Part shown: positions 1 to 11,469 of the stretch, one piece after another
Position numbering within the stretch: position 1 is the first letter of the stretch
How the letters are laid out: the number at the start of each line of letters is the position of its first letter
Assembly (NCBI GenBank): GCA_027186245.1
Contig: CP114481.1
Span: forward strand, 3,022,501 to 3,086,500
Direction of reading: 5' to 3'
Length of the DNA: 64,000 nt
Source: Coriaria nepalensis
Taxonomy: Eukaryota > Streptophyta > Magnoliopsida > Cucurbitales > Coriariaceae
Notes under the pieces: model-generated
Databases searched by the model: none
What the model was told of the DNA's origin: nothing
Seen by the model: only the letters and a program-made list of their open reading frames with translations
Made by a program: the position numbers and the translations under genes

Positions 1-278
1 AATATTTAATGTGTACAAGGAAAGGAACATAATGGCTTCTAGAGCTCTCCTCTCTCTCTCTCTCTCTCTGTATTTTCCTTTTCTTTAGGGCAAGAACAGG
101 TGGATCAAATTGGCTTATCCCTTATAACTAATATAAATCTAGTTTCATAGTGATATTTAACAGTCTTGTAACAGCAAAAACCTTTCTAGATAATGGATAT
201 GGAACTCATATAATGCAATTCAGGTTCTTAACCATGCAAGCTAATCATTAACATATTTTTATTTTCTTTTATTATTTT
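1..278. other. Unassigned sequence left of copia element
   Basis: No gene is assigned. There is a CT run near 48-69 followed by an acceptor-like TTTCTTTAG around 81-89, so this could be an intron and exon edge of the DCAF4-type gene that resumes at 5232, but the sequence after it meets a stop codon within about 20 codons and shows nothing recognisable. Confidence 0.3.
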
Positions 279-466
279 TGAAAATGTAAGTTGAACGATT
301 CTTCTATCAAAACTTAATTGTTAAGCGTATGTACTAGGCTATATATATTGAGAAGTATCCTATTCAATTCTAATTATAGTATACAATCTCAATCATTAAG
401 AGGTAGTATCTCTAATTATCTAATAAGGAATAACTCCTATAATCTAGGGATTCTCTAATATTTTCA
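279..466 (-). repeat. 3' LTR of copia element
   Basis: It begins TG at 279 and ends CA at 466 on the plus strand, and its sequence from 279 to about 440 is repeated at 4777-4942. The adjoining purine-rich tract on the minus strand marks this as the 3' LTR. Confidence 0.8.
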
Positions 467-475
467 TACTCCCTC

Positions 476-3400
476 TCAAGCTAGATCAAAGATGTCTTCT
501 AAACACAGCTTGCTTATAAATCTATCAAACTGAGTCTTGTGAAGCCCTTTTGTGAATGTGTCTACCACTTGTTCTTCTGTAGGAATGTATGACATAGCCA
601 CCACACCTTCTTCTAACTTTTCTTTAATAAAGTGTCTTATCAATCTCCACATGTTTGGTTCTATCATGCCGTATTGGATTATAAGCAATATCAATTGCTG
701 CTTTATTATCACAATAGAGTTTCATAGGCATATGACTTAAGACCTTGAGATCTTCAAGTAGTTTTCTTTGTCATAACAATTCATATAATCCATGAGAAAC
801 AACTCTAAACTCAGCTTTAGCACTACTTCTTGCCACCACTGTCTGTTTTTTGCTCCTCTATGTTATCAAATTTCCACCAACATAAGTATAATAACCTGAA
901 GTTGACCTTCTGTCCATCACACTTCCTGCTTGGTCAATATCTGTAATTGCTTCGATTTTGAGATGACCATGATTGCCAAATAGTAATCCTCCTCCAAGTT
1001 TTCCCTTTAAGTACTTGAGAACCCTATAAGTTGCTTCAAAGCGCTCATCTCTAAGTGAATGCATTAATTGAGTTAACACATTTACTGCAAAAGCAATGTC
1101 TATTCTAGTGTGTGAGAGATAAATAAGTCTCCCAACTAGTCTTTAGAATTTCTTTTTGTCTCGAACTTGATATGAACTAGCTGCCTTTAGTTTCAAATTA
1201 GCCTCTAAGGAGTTTCAACAGGTGTGCACCCAAGAAGTCTAGTCTCCTGAAGTAGATCCAATACATATTGAGACAAAAATTCCCCTTCTAGGCTGAGCAA
1301 ACTCCATTCCCAAAAAACACTTCAGTGATCCGAGATCCTTTATTTCAAATTCCTTTGCAATGAATAGTTTTAGATTTTCCAACTCTTCCACATCATCTCC
1401 AGTCAGAATCATATCATCCACATACATAATAAGAATGGAAAATTTTTCCTTAGAGTGTTTAACAAACATAGCATGATTAACTTGGCTTTAATGGTATCCA
1501 CGGCTCTTCACAGCCTTGGTGAGATGATCAAACCAAGCCCTAGTTGACTGCTTCAACCCATAGAGTGCCTTTATGAGCTTACACACTTTCTCTATCCTAA
1601 TTGCCCTTCAAAATCAGGTGGAAATTCCATAAACACTTCTTCAATTTCTCCATTTAAGAATGCATTCTTCACATCCTAACTGTTGTAGATGCCACTTAAG
1701 ATTAGCAGCGAGAAACAATAAGATTCTAATAGAGTTTACCTTAGCAACTAGGGCAAAGGTTTCTTGGTAATCAGTTCCATAGGTTTGTGTAAAGCTACTA
1801 ATCTTGCTTTGTACCTCTCAATTTCCCCATTAGCTTTGTATTTGACAATAAACACTCACATATAGCCCACTATCTTGATTCCACTAGGCAGATTAACAAC
1901 TTCCCATATTTTATTTTTTTTCAAGGGCCCTCATTTCCTCTAGAACAACAGCCTTCCACTCAGGTTCGCTCAATGCTTCCTGTATGTTTCTAGGAATTGA
2001 AACATTTGATAAGCTAGTTGGTGATAACCTGTGACAGGACATATTTTGCAATAGTGTGCATTGTACAAGCATGGGTTTGTTTTCTAAGAGGAATAGGAAT
2101 ATCAAGATCAAAAGTTTGAGGATTAGGAACTGATATATCTGTTTCATCTAGGTTATCTTCATTCAGAGAAGAACCTTGGGGTGTAGGAGGTTGATGGTCT
2201 TTGCTTTGATTTTTGTAATGGTTCTCCCCTTGAAACAAAATCTATAATATTTGGTTTTATTGATAAGGTCGGATTTGATGACTCAGTTAGAGGTACATGG
2301 CAAAGGCAAAAGTAAGGCAGTTTGTGTTTCTCAAAAGTGATCGTCCCTAGGGTTACTCTCCCCCTGAAGAGTATTTTTGGTGAAGTATGATGTATCCTCA
2401 AAGAATGTCACATCCGAGCTTACAAAGATTTTTTTTGATGTAGGATTATAGCATTTATACCCCTTTTGGTTTAGAGAGTAACAACAAAGATACATTTTTT
2501 AGCTATAAGATCTAGTTTAGAACGGTTGGGTATATGAATATGTACAAACACTATACACCCAATGATCTTAGGTGGTAAAGAGGTAAGAATCCTAATATGG
2601 GATAGGTTGCAGAAAGTTTTTGAACTGGATTTTGGTAATCTAAGACCCTAGTTGACATTCTGTTTATAAGTTATGTAGCAATAAGAATAGCCTCTCCCCA
2701 TAGATATTTAGGAACACTCATAGTAAGCATAAGTGCCCTAGTTACCTCCAACAAATGTCTATTTTTCCTCTCAAATATCTTATTTTGTTGTGGAGTATGA
2801 GGATAAGTAGATTGGTGAATTATCCCTTTTTCCACTAGGAATTTATTAATAATGGAATTGTAGTACTTTTTTCCATTGTCAGTTTTAAGAATTTGAATTC
2901 GGGTTTGGAATTGGTTTTCAGTCATATAATAGAATTCCTTAAACACCTTTGCAGCCTCTGCTTTCTGTTTTAATAGAAATACCCAACAGATTGATAAACC
3001 ACCTAGAACCAGAAATAGTCATCACTTGAGATGGTCCCCAAATGTCACTATGGATTAGATAGAAGGGTTTAGATGGCTGATAGACATGAGATTTATAGAT
3101 AGCACGATGATATTTAGATAGTTGACAAGTTTCACAATGAAGAGATGATGAATTCAAATTGATATTTTTAAATAAAGATGGGAACAATTATTTAAGAGAA
3201 GGAAAACTAGGATGGTCTAACCTATAGTGCCTTAACGAAATAGAACTATTACTAAAAAGTGTAGAATTAGCTTGTCCACTCTTGAAAGTTGCATCATCAA
3301 AGTAGTAGAGTCCATCAACCACCCTAGCACTGCCAACCATCTTCTCTAAATGCAGATCCTGAAATTCACAGTGAGAAGCATGGAATTTGACATAACAGTT

Positions 3401-3983
3401 AGAATCTTTAATGAGTTTACTAAGTGATAAAAGGCTACAAGATAGCTTTGGAACATATAGGATAGATTTCAGAATAAGATTCTTTGAAATAACAATTGAA
3501 CCTTTTCTTGCAACTGGTGTTAGGCTACCATCAGCTATACATATAGTAAAGTTATTAGGGCAAGGAGTATAAGAGGAGAAAATATGAGTTAGATTTTTCA
3601 TGTGGTTAGAGGCACCAGAGTTAATGATTCATGATGCTAGATTTGAAAAACAGATTAAGGCAACAGATGAACTACATTTTTGGGCAAGGAAACATAAGTT
3701 AGAAACCTGGAAGGAAACATACCTTCCATGACCACTTTTTTCACCAAATATGTTTCCCTTCAATTTGCTGGTTTTGCATGGATTTTCCAGCAAGTTGCTC
3801 GGGTATGTCTAGGCTTATTGTAGTAATCACATTAGACTTTAGCCTCTCATCATACCTTTGAGACTGTCTAACACCTAGCCTTGGTTTGAATGCTGCAGCA
3901 GTAGCTTCTGTAGGTACCACGAGTATTGTTATGTTGAGAGCAAAGACTTCATGATTCCCATCAGTATGTTTCTTTCCCATCAT
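476..3983 (-). pseudogene. copia pol remnant (protease, integrase, RT, RNase H)
   Basis: The frames are split into many short stretches. From the 5' side: a degenerate CCHC knuckle near 3770-3840 in which one cysteine is tyrosine; a pre-integrase region at 3188-3601; integrase core sequence at 2671-3187, including an IHSDIWGP stretch and later TDNGKKY; reverse transcriptase at 1239-1469 with the YVDD catalytic motif in MYVDDMILTGDD; and RNase H with an ADID-like start near 940-1079. The final stretch at 476-712 contains the motif EEQVVDTFTKGL typical of the end of copia RNase H. Frame breaks lie between nearly all of these, so no polyprotein can be made. Confidence 0.85.
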
Positions 3984-4238
3984 TGCTCCCGCTCCCTTAC
4001 GGCTCTCTCCCTTCTAACCTCTAAGAATGATTCCTTTGTAGTAGGTAGAGGTTCCTTTCTAAGTACCGCCTCTAACTTCATCCAAATCACCATGGTGACT
4101 AGCTAAGAATTCAAAGACACGATCTTTTTCAATTCTTTTTGTATTGGACACTGTCAGCTGTACATGCCTAACTTAGGTCTTAGAACAAATCTAGCTCTTG
4201 CCATAAGTTCAGTAGTTTGTTATGGTACCTTGTGACCT

Positions 4239-4709
4239 CTATCTCACCAACTTCATCATCCAGATCTTGTTTTTAATCTCGTAAATGTGGGCAGAATTAC
4301 CTAGATCAGAGTATGTAATACTCACTGCATCCCACACTTCCTTTGCAGTAGGAAGGAACATGTAGGTTTGGCCAATTTCTTGTGTCATAGAGTTTACCAG
4401 TTGTATAATGACGATGTGATTCTCTTCATCCCAGGCAGCATATGCATCATCCTTCTCATCTGGTGCCATTTTTGCTCTTGTTATGTAGCCAATCTTCCCT
4501 TTTCCTCTAAGGAATAGTCTCACATATTGAGACCACCTTAAGTAGTTGTGACCATTCAGCAGATGGGTGGTGATCTGAAGAATGGATTTTTCATTCAAAT
4601 TATGGGATTGCAATTTTGAATTTACATTCCCACTTGAGGACATCTCAGATATTGCCTCTGAGGCTCCTTCCGTCACTCTGAATTTTACTATAGTTGAGTA
4701 GAAGAACAC
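4239..4709 (-). pseudogene. copia Gag N-terminal region
   Basis: The 156-codon frame carries the usual start of plant copia Gag: the stretch LLNGHNYLRWSQYVRLFLRG near residues 48-67, then WDEENHIVIIQLVNSM and a later VWDAVSITYSDLGN segment. Gag packages element RNA into virus-like particles. The frame stops at 4239, before the zinc knuckle near 3.8 kb that would belong to the same protein in an intact copy. Translation may really start at an internal Met near residue 23. Confidence 0.8.
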
Positions 4710-4776
4710 ATCCTCTTAAGTCTTTTTGCTTATTAAGTCAGTTGGCTAGGTTAAAACAAACCCTAGCTACGATTCA

Positions 4777-4942
4777 TGAAAACGTAAGTTGAATGATTCT
4801 TCCATTAAAACTTAATTGTTACAACTTATGTACTAGGCTATATATACTAAGAAGTATCCTATTAGAATTCTAATTATAGTATACAATCTCAATCCCTACA
4901 AACTAGGAGGTAATATCTCTAATTATCTAATAATGAATCTCC
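4777..4942 (-). repeat. 5' LTR of copia element, truncated
   Basis: The TGAAAACGTAAG start at 4777 matches the TGAAAATGTAAG start of the other LTR. Similarity stops after CTCCTATA near 4942, about 25 bp short of the outer end seen in the 3' LTR, so the outer edge appears lost and no target-site duplication can be read. Confidence 0.75.
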
Positions 4943-5231
4943 TATAGGCTCATCTTTTGTGCAATTATGTATAGAATGATGATTTTACATGACTTCCAAC
5001 TAGCACATCCATTTATAACAATTTATTTCAAACTTTTTTTTCTCCTCATACCTAGATCACAATGTGTTCAATCTCAGCTACCTTGTATTTTATTTAAACT
5101 TGATGAAATTTGGGAAATGATATGTTCAAGGAATTTTCTCCCAAAAATCAGCAAATTTTCTCTAGCACATAAAATGAGCATAAATTACTATGTTCTATTC
5201 TGAATTTCTGATTACCTGTTCTACAATGCAG

Positions 5232-8200
5232 GTCTGGAAATATAAGGGTATGGATAAAATAGGTGATGGTGCCTTGGAACAGATACTAATTGATGTTCAT
5301 ACTATGGAGGGTGAAAGTAAAGCTCATGTTCTATTAACAGGAGGCAACAATGGCTCTTTGAGGTATATAGATAAAGTTACAATTTTGTGTAAATGCTTGC
5401 TTCCACAACTGTTAGGAAATTTGATTATGTAGGAGAGATTGAAGGAAACTGGGAAATCAAAGAAAGAAAACCCCAAAAAATAAACTAAACTCAATACCAT
5501 ATCAATTATATTCATCAATCAAAATTGTCTACCTTAACATAAACCTAATCTTTATATAGGCCACAAAAACCTAACAACTAAGTAGACTAGTTTAAGAGGA
5601 AATTAAATAAAAATAGCAGCTAAATCATAATCTAAAGAGTGAAACCCTAATGGAAGATTGCTAACCTAAGATTTCCTGATTTGATAATATTCCAGATAGT
5701 TGTAATAATAGTAATACCATAAGTAAGTAATACTACTGGATTGATAATAAGTAACTAACCTAGATATACATAATCGACACTATCATAATAACTTATACAG
5801 CATATCAGTTCCCTGTTCTCCATCATTCTCCACTAGTGGGAGAAATCTTGACCTGAGCTTTCTAGTGCTTGAGGATCAAGATCTTCAAGCGTGAGACTGT
5901 AGTTGATGAATCTTTTATATTCCCGAAAGTAATAACAATCAGTCCAACATGAGCATGCAAAAATCTTCCATTGCTGTAATCATGGCAGATTGAAAAGATT
6001 ATCTAAATCTGCCCAATGCCATCTTTATATACAGTAGCACCTAGTGCAATGATTTCTTCATAATTAGTTGCATTGTTGTTATTGATGACAAAAAAAACTC
6101 TTCCGAATTCTTTTAGCTGACATCTGAATGATTTTTATTGTAATACAAGCAACGATCTCTAGGTCGGTCAGAGTTTTCCTCTTTATAACCATCATCTTGG
6201 GCATTCCCTTATAATTTCAAAAGAAATCTCCTTGCTAAAATGTGCAACTCCAGCAACTTGAATTCTTCCTCTAATAACATCAATTTCAAAATTACCCATC
6301 ACAATAGGACCGAGTTTCTCTTGCTTGCTGCCATCTTCTAACCTTCATAACAAACTTTGTACCAGACTGTCTTCAATTTGTGGAACCTCTACCGTACCAA
6401 ACTCAATAACTTGATCGAACTTCTGGTGTGCAACAACTCTGGTCCTTAAAGTCTCCGAATTGTCTTTCCACATGCTTGAAGCCATCTTCAGTTTTCTTCA
6501 ATTCATCACTGCTGTAATTATATCCACTAGATTCAAATGACCTTTCATGCCCATGAACAGAACTTCCATGATCATAATTATAGAAATTCCTTTACTGATT
6601 TGAGCTCTCATATGACATATCCATAACCATTTTGAATTTTGGGCTATATTAGGGAACATTCACAAGTTGATGCATGGGCCTGCGTCTCTCAAGAATTTTA
6701 TTGTATTCTCTGCAAGAAGATTAACATGCTTAAAAATTAACAATCATAATCTAGCAGTAGGGGATGTGTCTTTAAATAATATCCATTCAGACCACTAATG
6801 AACACCTAGCCTTGTGTTCATCTAAGAACTCTACCATAGCACAAAGAACATCGCTGTAGTTATGCAACAATCTGAACGCCTCATCGTTTGTAATGTCCCG
6901 GGAAAGCTTACCAACAAATAGGGTGGACATACTCTGACTCATATTTTTTTTATTACTATGCAATAGGGGTATCCAAATAGAGATAAACAAATCTGAATAA
7001 CCAAAGGGTAGGTATTGATCATTAGGATATCTTGTTTTTGGTTCCGGTCTAGTGGGTTGGGCTTCGGGTCTTGATTTGGTGGTGTGTTGTTCGTAATCTG
7101 GCAAGGCACCTGGAACAACTTTAGGATAGTTTCTGGAAAATCCTTTGCTGTTTCTTTCTTTTTCCTCTTTCTGTCTCTCTATCTCTCTTTGTTGAGGTTT
7201 TGATCAAATAAATTGATTAATGTAAACCTATCAAGACTCAACGCATTAGTAATACTTCATGAGTTTGTTATAATTAAAATCATGTACGAGGAATTTTCAC
7301 GAGTCGTAACCTTCAGGCTAACAATTACCACAAATATATGGTGCCTTTCTCAAACTATTCTGACCTACTTTGTGAATCTACTCTTTATAATCACTTTATT
7401 CAACATGTATGTGGTAATCTAGGGGTTTGGACCTTATCTTATCCAATTTTTATCTTTGTAAATTTATATCTTTGGCATTAGCAGTAGTATTAGATCCTGT
7501 TTGTTTCTTTGTGCTTCATCCATGGTTCCTTATCTGTGTTTATAACTCTGTCCTTAACTCCTGCATAAAACGATTTTTTATTTCAACAATATATTTTCCA
7601 TCATCTAAATCTTATTTCTCAGTGGCTTTCTACATGTAAACCTTTGTATATTACTTAACCACAAGTTGTATAGTAAAAAATTTATGGCTTTTTAAGTCAG
7701 GCTCTCTTGCAGCTTTTTTAGGGTTGGAAAAGTTAGTCAACATTTTGATTATGGAGTAAAATGCATGCCAGATCAGGTTTGGCCTTTGAACGAAGCAAAA
7801 CAAGTAGGATTTGAGAAATTTCCTGGAGATATTTGGAGACTTCCGGGATCTTCGTTGCAACTGTCTTCAAACATATCTTGTATAAAGTTGTTTTTGAAGT
7901 GCCTGCCTTCTCCTCCGGATGAGATTAATGATATTCAACATGCATTGTATCCTGACAAGATTTTACACTTAAATTATGGCTAAGGCAAAGGAGTAGCTGC
8001 TTAATTTAGCTTTTGTTCAGTAAAATTGGGGTTTACTCTAGGAGTAGCTGCTTTTTTTTTTCCCTTTCTTTCTGTGGCTTGTTTGGAATACCTGCTTCAC
8101 AAACTTATTTATCATGTTTATAAATCATAATCATCTTTATTTTTTTTAGCTATTGTTTCTGTGGTTGTTGGGGCAAGGGATTACACAAAATATTGGTTTG

Positions 8201-11200
8201 TTCATATGCAAGGCCTTAACACAATATAGAATAAGCACTTTGGGATCTGAAAGATCTGGTGGATCGTTGTACATTCTTAATCTAGTTGAACCCTGGGATT
8301 TCAATCCAAGTATTCCTGTCATAAGGCGAAGAATACATGAAGTTACTTCATTGAATTGTACTATCTGGACAGCTGATTGCGAATCTAATGGAGGTAGAGC
8401 TGTAGTTGGTAAGTTTCTTTCTGGTTCTTCCCCCTTCGTAAATGAATTTTTTTTTCTTTCAGGTATCGATATAGGGTCTGGTCTATGCTTTCTTCAAAGA
8501 AAACTCATCTATACTTAAAAATAATATACCTGTGTGATTTCATATGAGGTTTAGGTGAGACGTATCAAAATTTGATTTCTGGTGTTAACAGTACTGTACT
8601 TAACCTGATTTTTTTTCCAATGAAATACATCAGTTGCATCTCTGCCTGGGTTAGGTTAATCACCTTGCTGGTGTTATGCTAACATTAGTTCCTGATTGAA
8701 TTTGTCCATCATGAAACATCTAATATTTTTACTTACATTTCTTTTTAAAAAATAATTTTTTTGATTAAGTAGATGTACTATTTTCGATAACGTAATTTAT
8801 TTTACAACTGTTTTCTCTATCTTTAGTTTCAGTACTGTCTGTGTTTGTAAAGATGCTTGATGTTTTAAAATTTTTAATGAAGTTCTTGATTTAGAAGAGA
8901 AAATAAAATAAAAAAAATAAAATACTGATTTTACTTTAAATTTGTTTTGGTTATATGGTTAATTGTAATGGATGAGTATTTTTTCTCCTGGTCATCATAG
9001 GAACCAACCTGGGAGCTGCTTCAGTGGATTTGGGAACTGGAGTTAAATCATGGATACTACGCAGTCCAAGCGATGTTTTGGCTCAACAAATTATTCCATC
9101 GGTAATATATTTTTAGTTTAAGATTTCATATATATATATATATATTTAGCTTTTCTAAAGTTCTTAACTTTTAGTACATACATTTATGTACATGATTATT
9201 GATCTTGTATGATGAGCAAATTGTTGATGCATGAGTCCAGAGCAGCAAGAAGGGAATGAATATTCTTGCTGAGAATTTTTTGATAGCAACTAGTATGTTT
9301 ATGAAGTATATTTATAAAGTTTTTCTACTAGTTTTAGTATTTTATATTTATTTATTTATTTTAAATCTTCAATAATAGTTTTTAAAAGGGTTCTTAATCT
9401 TAATTTGATAAGGTTAGTCTTGTCTATATCAGTGCCCTAGTTTTTACAAACTTCGTCTTTCCTGAGGTTTCTTGCTTCCTGGATACAAGTACTTGCATGT
9501 TATTATATTTTGGGCTTTCAAAGTTACACAACAATCAAATGCGGTTAATTTAAAACAATCAGATATGTGAAAAGGGGATGGGAACCATTGCTCATGCTTG
9601 GGATTTTCTTATTTTATATGAGGACCCAGAAAGTGCTAGGATTTTGCTTGCTTTTCCATTGAAATGCGATCAGCTTGGATACTTATCCTGAGCTGTTTGC
9701 TCCTATACCTACCACAAGTATATGGCAGTCCATAATTTAAGTTCTTTTGTACTCTGATTGAGTAGCAGCTGAATAATGCACAAATTTTCCGGTATTAGTA
9801 ATAATTGATCAAAACGATGTGTTATACCCGTAAAACTATGAACGAGTTCTGTAGAAATTGAAAACCATTCTTGCAACATGTTTTGTTCATTAAATTATTA
9901 CAAGCATGTTCTTTGCTTTCACACATCTAGGTTTATTCTGTCCATATTAGGCTGGGGTTAGGTTATGCGTAATGCTTCCTCTAGATTGGTTGTTCACTGA
10001 GAAATGAATTAGGTCTAAAATAATTTTGTGGGAACTGTTAGTGGTATAGGCAACATCTCTTGACAGTTGTTAAGTGTAGTTTCTAATGCTTGATTTCTAT
10101 TTTACTGTTTGTTTCAATGTACATTCTTTAATAAGACTTTGCCTCTTGTATTATAAAAGCAATTTTAACCTTCTTTCCTAATTATGTATTGCAGAAAAAT
10201 GCCGTCTTATGTGGACTTAGAAATGGCCTAATCTTAACAGTTGACGTTCGCGAAAGACCTGCTACAAGACTTGTGAGTCATAGAATTCCTAACCCATTTG
10301 CAGATAAAAGTGTTGGGACCTCTAGTAAGCAGTGGTTCAAGGTAATACCTACTAGTCCTTACTTTTCTCGGTCATTCTTGGGAGTCAATTATGGCTCTAT
10401 TTGGTGACTACATTATTTTAGATTAAAGGCTAGTCTTAGAGTAAGATTAGGATGTGATTGAATTCATCTGCTTGAAGATCCTATTTTAGCCAAAACAAAT
10501 GCTAATATTCTGAGTAAAGTGCTGTGCAGCTCACTGGAAACATATCTACTTCTTGTACCACTAAAATGCCTTCATCTATTTCAAGGTTTGTGACTCTTGT
10601 AAACTGTTAAGAAAAAAAGAAATTATTCTATTGTAGTTTTCCTTTCCTTCTAATTTGATTTTTGTTTTTAAATTTTAGCCTGGTATCCCTTAAATTTGAT
10701 GACCAGTACTATCTAGCAAGCTCCATGGATGGATCGGCAAGTATTTTTGTCTGTGCACTGGTTGCTTTTATGTCTTATCAGAGCAAGTAAGAAAGGCTAT
10801 TAATATCATTCTTTTTTACAGCTTAAGCTTTATGATCATCGCCTAGTCGAGAGAGGAGCCGTACAATCTTACGAGGGACATGTAAATTCACATACACGAA
10901 TACAGCTTGGCATAGATCCTTCTGAGAAATTCTTAGTGTCAGGTTGCTATATCATTTAAGTGCATTTATTTATTATTTTTATTTATTTATTTATTTATAT
11001 TTTTTATCATTTATGATCTCAAATTTCAAATTAAGCCTGTCTCATATTTGATATATTTTGCTTCTTTAGGTGGGGAAGACTGCAAGTTACGACTGTGGAG
11101 CATCAAGTCCGGCAAATTGCTCTTTGAGGATAAATTTGCCAATTCAGTCCCCTCCACTACATCCTGGCGGAGAGCTGGAGGTATTACTGGACCATCTTCT

Positions 11201-11469
11201 CTTCTCTCACCGTATTTCTAGTATCAGTCTCATATCGTTTTATTTGTTGACAAAATACAAGATGATATTTGCAACTTTTTTTTTTTTTTTTTCGGGTTTT
11301 TAACTACTTATCTTATTTGTGTGTAGGATTTATGGGATTGCAATACGAAAATGATAATTACTATGAGAGCAAGAGTCTACTCAACCACAAAGAATACAAT
11401 TCGGGTTCAGGGGCATGGCTTGGTTCTCATGAAGGACTGTTTTACATGCAGTGGCCATGCCTTCCTTAA
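5232..11469 (+). CDS. DCAF4: DCAF4-type WD40 protein (partial, multi-exon)
   Basis: Proteins of this family act as substrate receptors that dock WD40 propellers on DDB1-CUL4 ubiquitin ligases. Exons placed from frame and splice sites: 5232-5362, 7722 to about 7946, about 8213-8408 (possibly starting at 8150), 9001-9101, 10195-10341, 10530-10585, 10679-10736, 10822-10942, 11070-11180, 11327-11469. Recognition rests on resemblance to animal DCAF4: SDVLAQQ (9070-9092), CGLRNGLILTVDVR (10207-10250), YLASSMDGS then LKLYDHR (10710-10842), YEGHVNSHTRI and GEDCKLRLWSIKSGKLL. The end reads AWLGSHEGLFYMQWPCLP then stop. The intron after 10736 appears to begin with GC. The junction between exons 2 and 3 could not be made in frame with a normal GT donor, so a lesion or unusual splice exists there. 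N-terminal exons are not visible; a copia element lies just upstream. Expression and intactness are uncertain. Confidence 0.8.
5830..7104 (-). pseudogene. RRM-type gene remnant inside DCAF4 intron
   Basis: On the minus strand, around 6787-6935, the frame reads STLFVGKLSRDITNDEAFRLL and then CAMVEFLDEHKARC, which resembles the RNP2 strand, helix and later part of an RNA-recognition motif. Further down, protein-like stretches appear in shifting frames: DELKKTEDGFKHVERQFGDF near 6430-6510, then FDQVIEFGTVEVPQIED near 6360-6420, then LGPIVMGNFEIDVIRGRIQV near 6240-6320. They are separated by frameshifts and stops, as in an old processed pseudogene. It lies wholly within the 2.36-kb intron between the first two visible exons of the DCAF4-type gene and runs against it. 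The parent gene was not identified, and the RRM reading is tentative. Confidence 0.45.

Larger units (their letters stand above)
279..4942 (-). mobile_element. Decayed Ty1/copia LTR retrotransposon
   Basis: Read on the minus strand the order is 5' LTR, gag, zinc knuckle, protease/pre-integrase, integrase, reverse transcriptase, RNase H, polypurine tract, 3' LTR, which is the copia order. Both LTRs are short (about 165-190 bp) and differ by roughly 10-15% by eye, so the insertion is not recent. The polypurine tract (complement of CTCCCTCTCAAG) abuts the 3' LTR at 467-480. No standard initiator-Met primer site is visible next to the 5' LTR. Every coding part is broken by stops or shifts, so it is a non-autonomous relic. 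It lies upstream of the first visible exon of the DCAF4-type gene, possibly inside one of its introns. Confidence 0.9.

Noticed and set aside
10944..11030. TTTATTTATT repeats as a possible element end
   Set aside because: They are simple low-complexity sequence within an intron, without a partner or target duplication.
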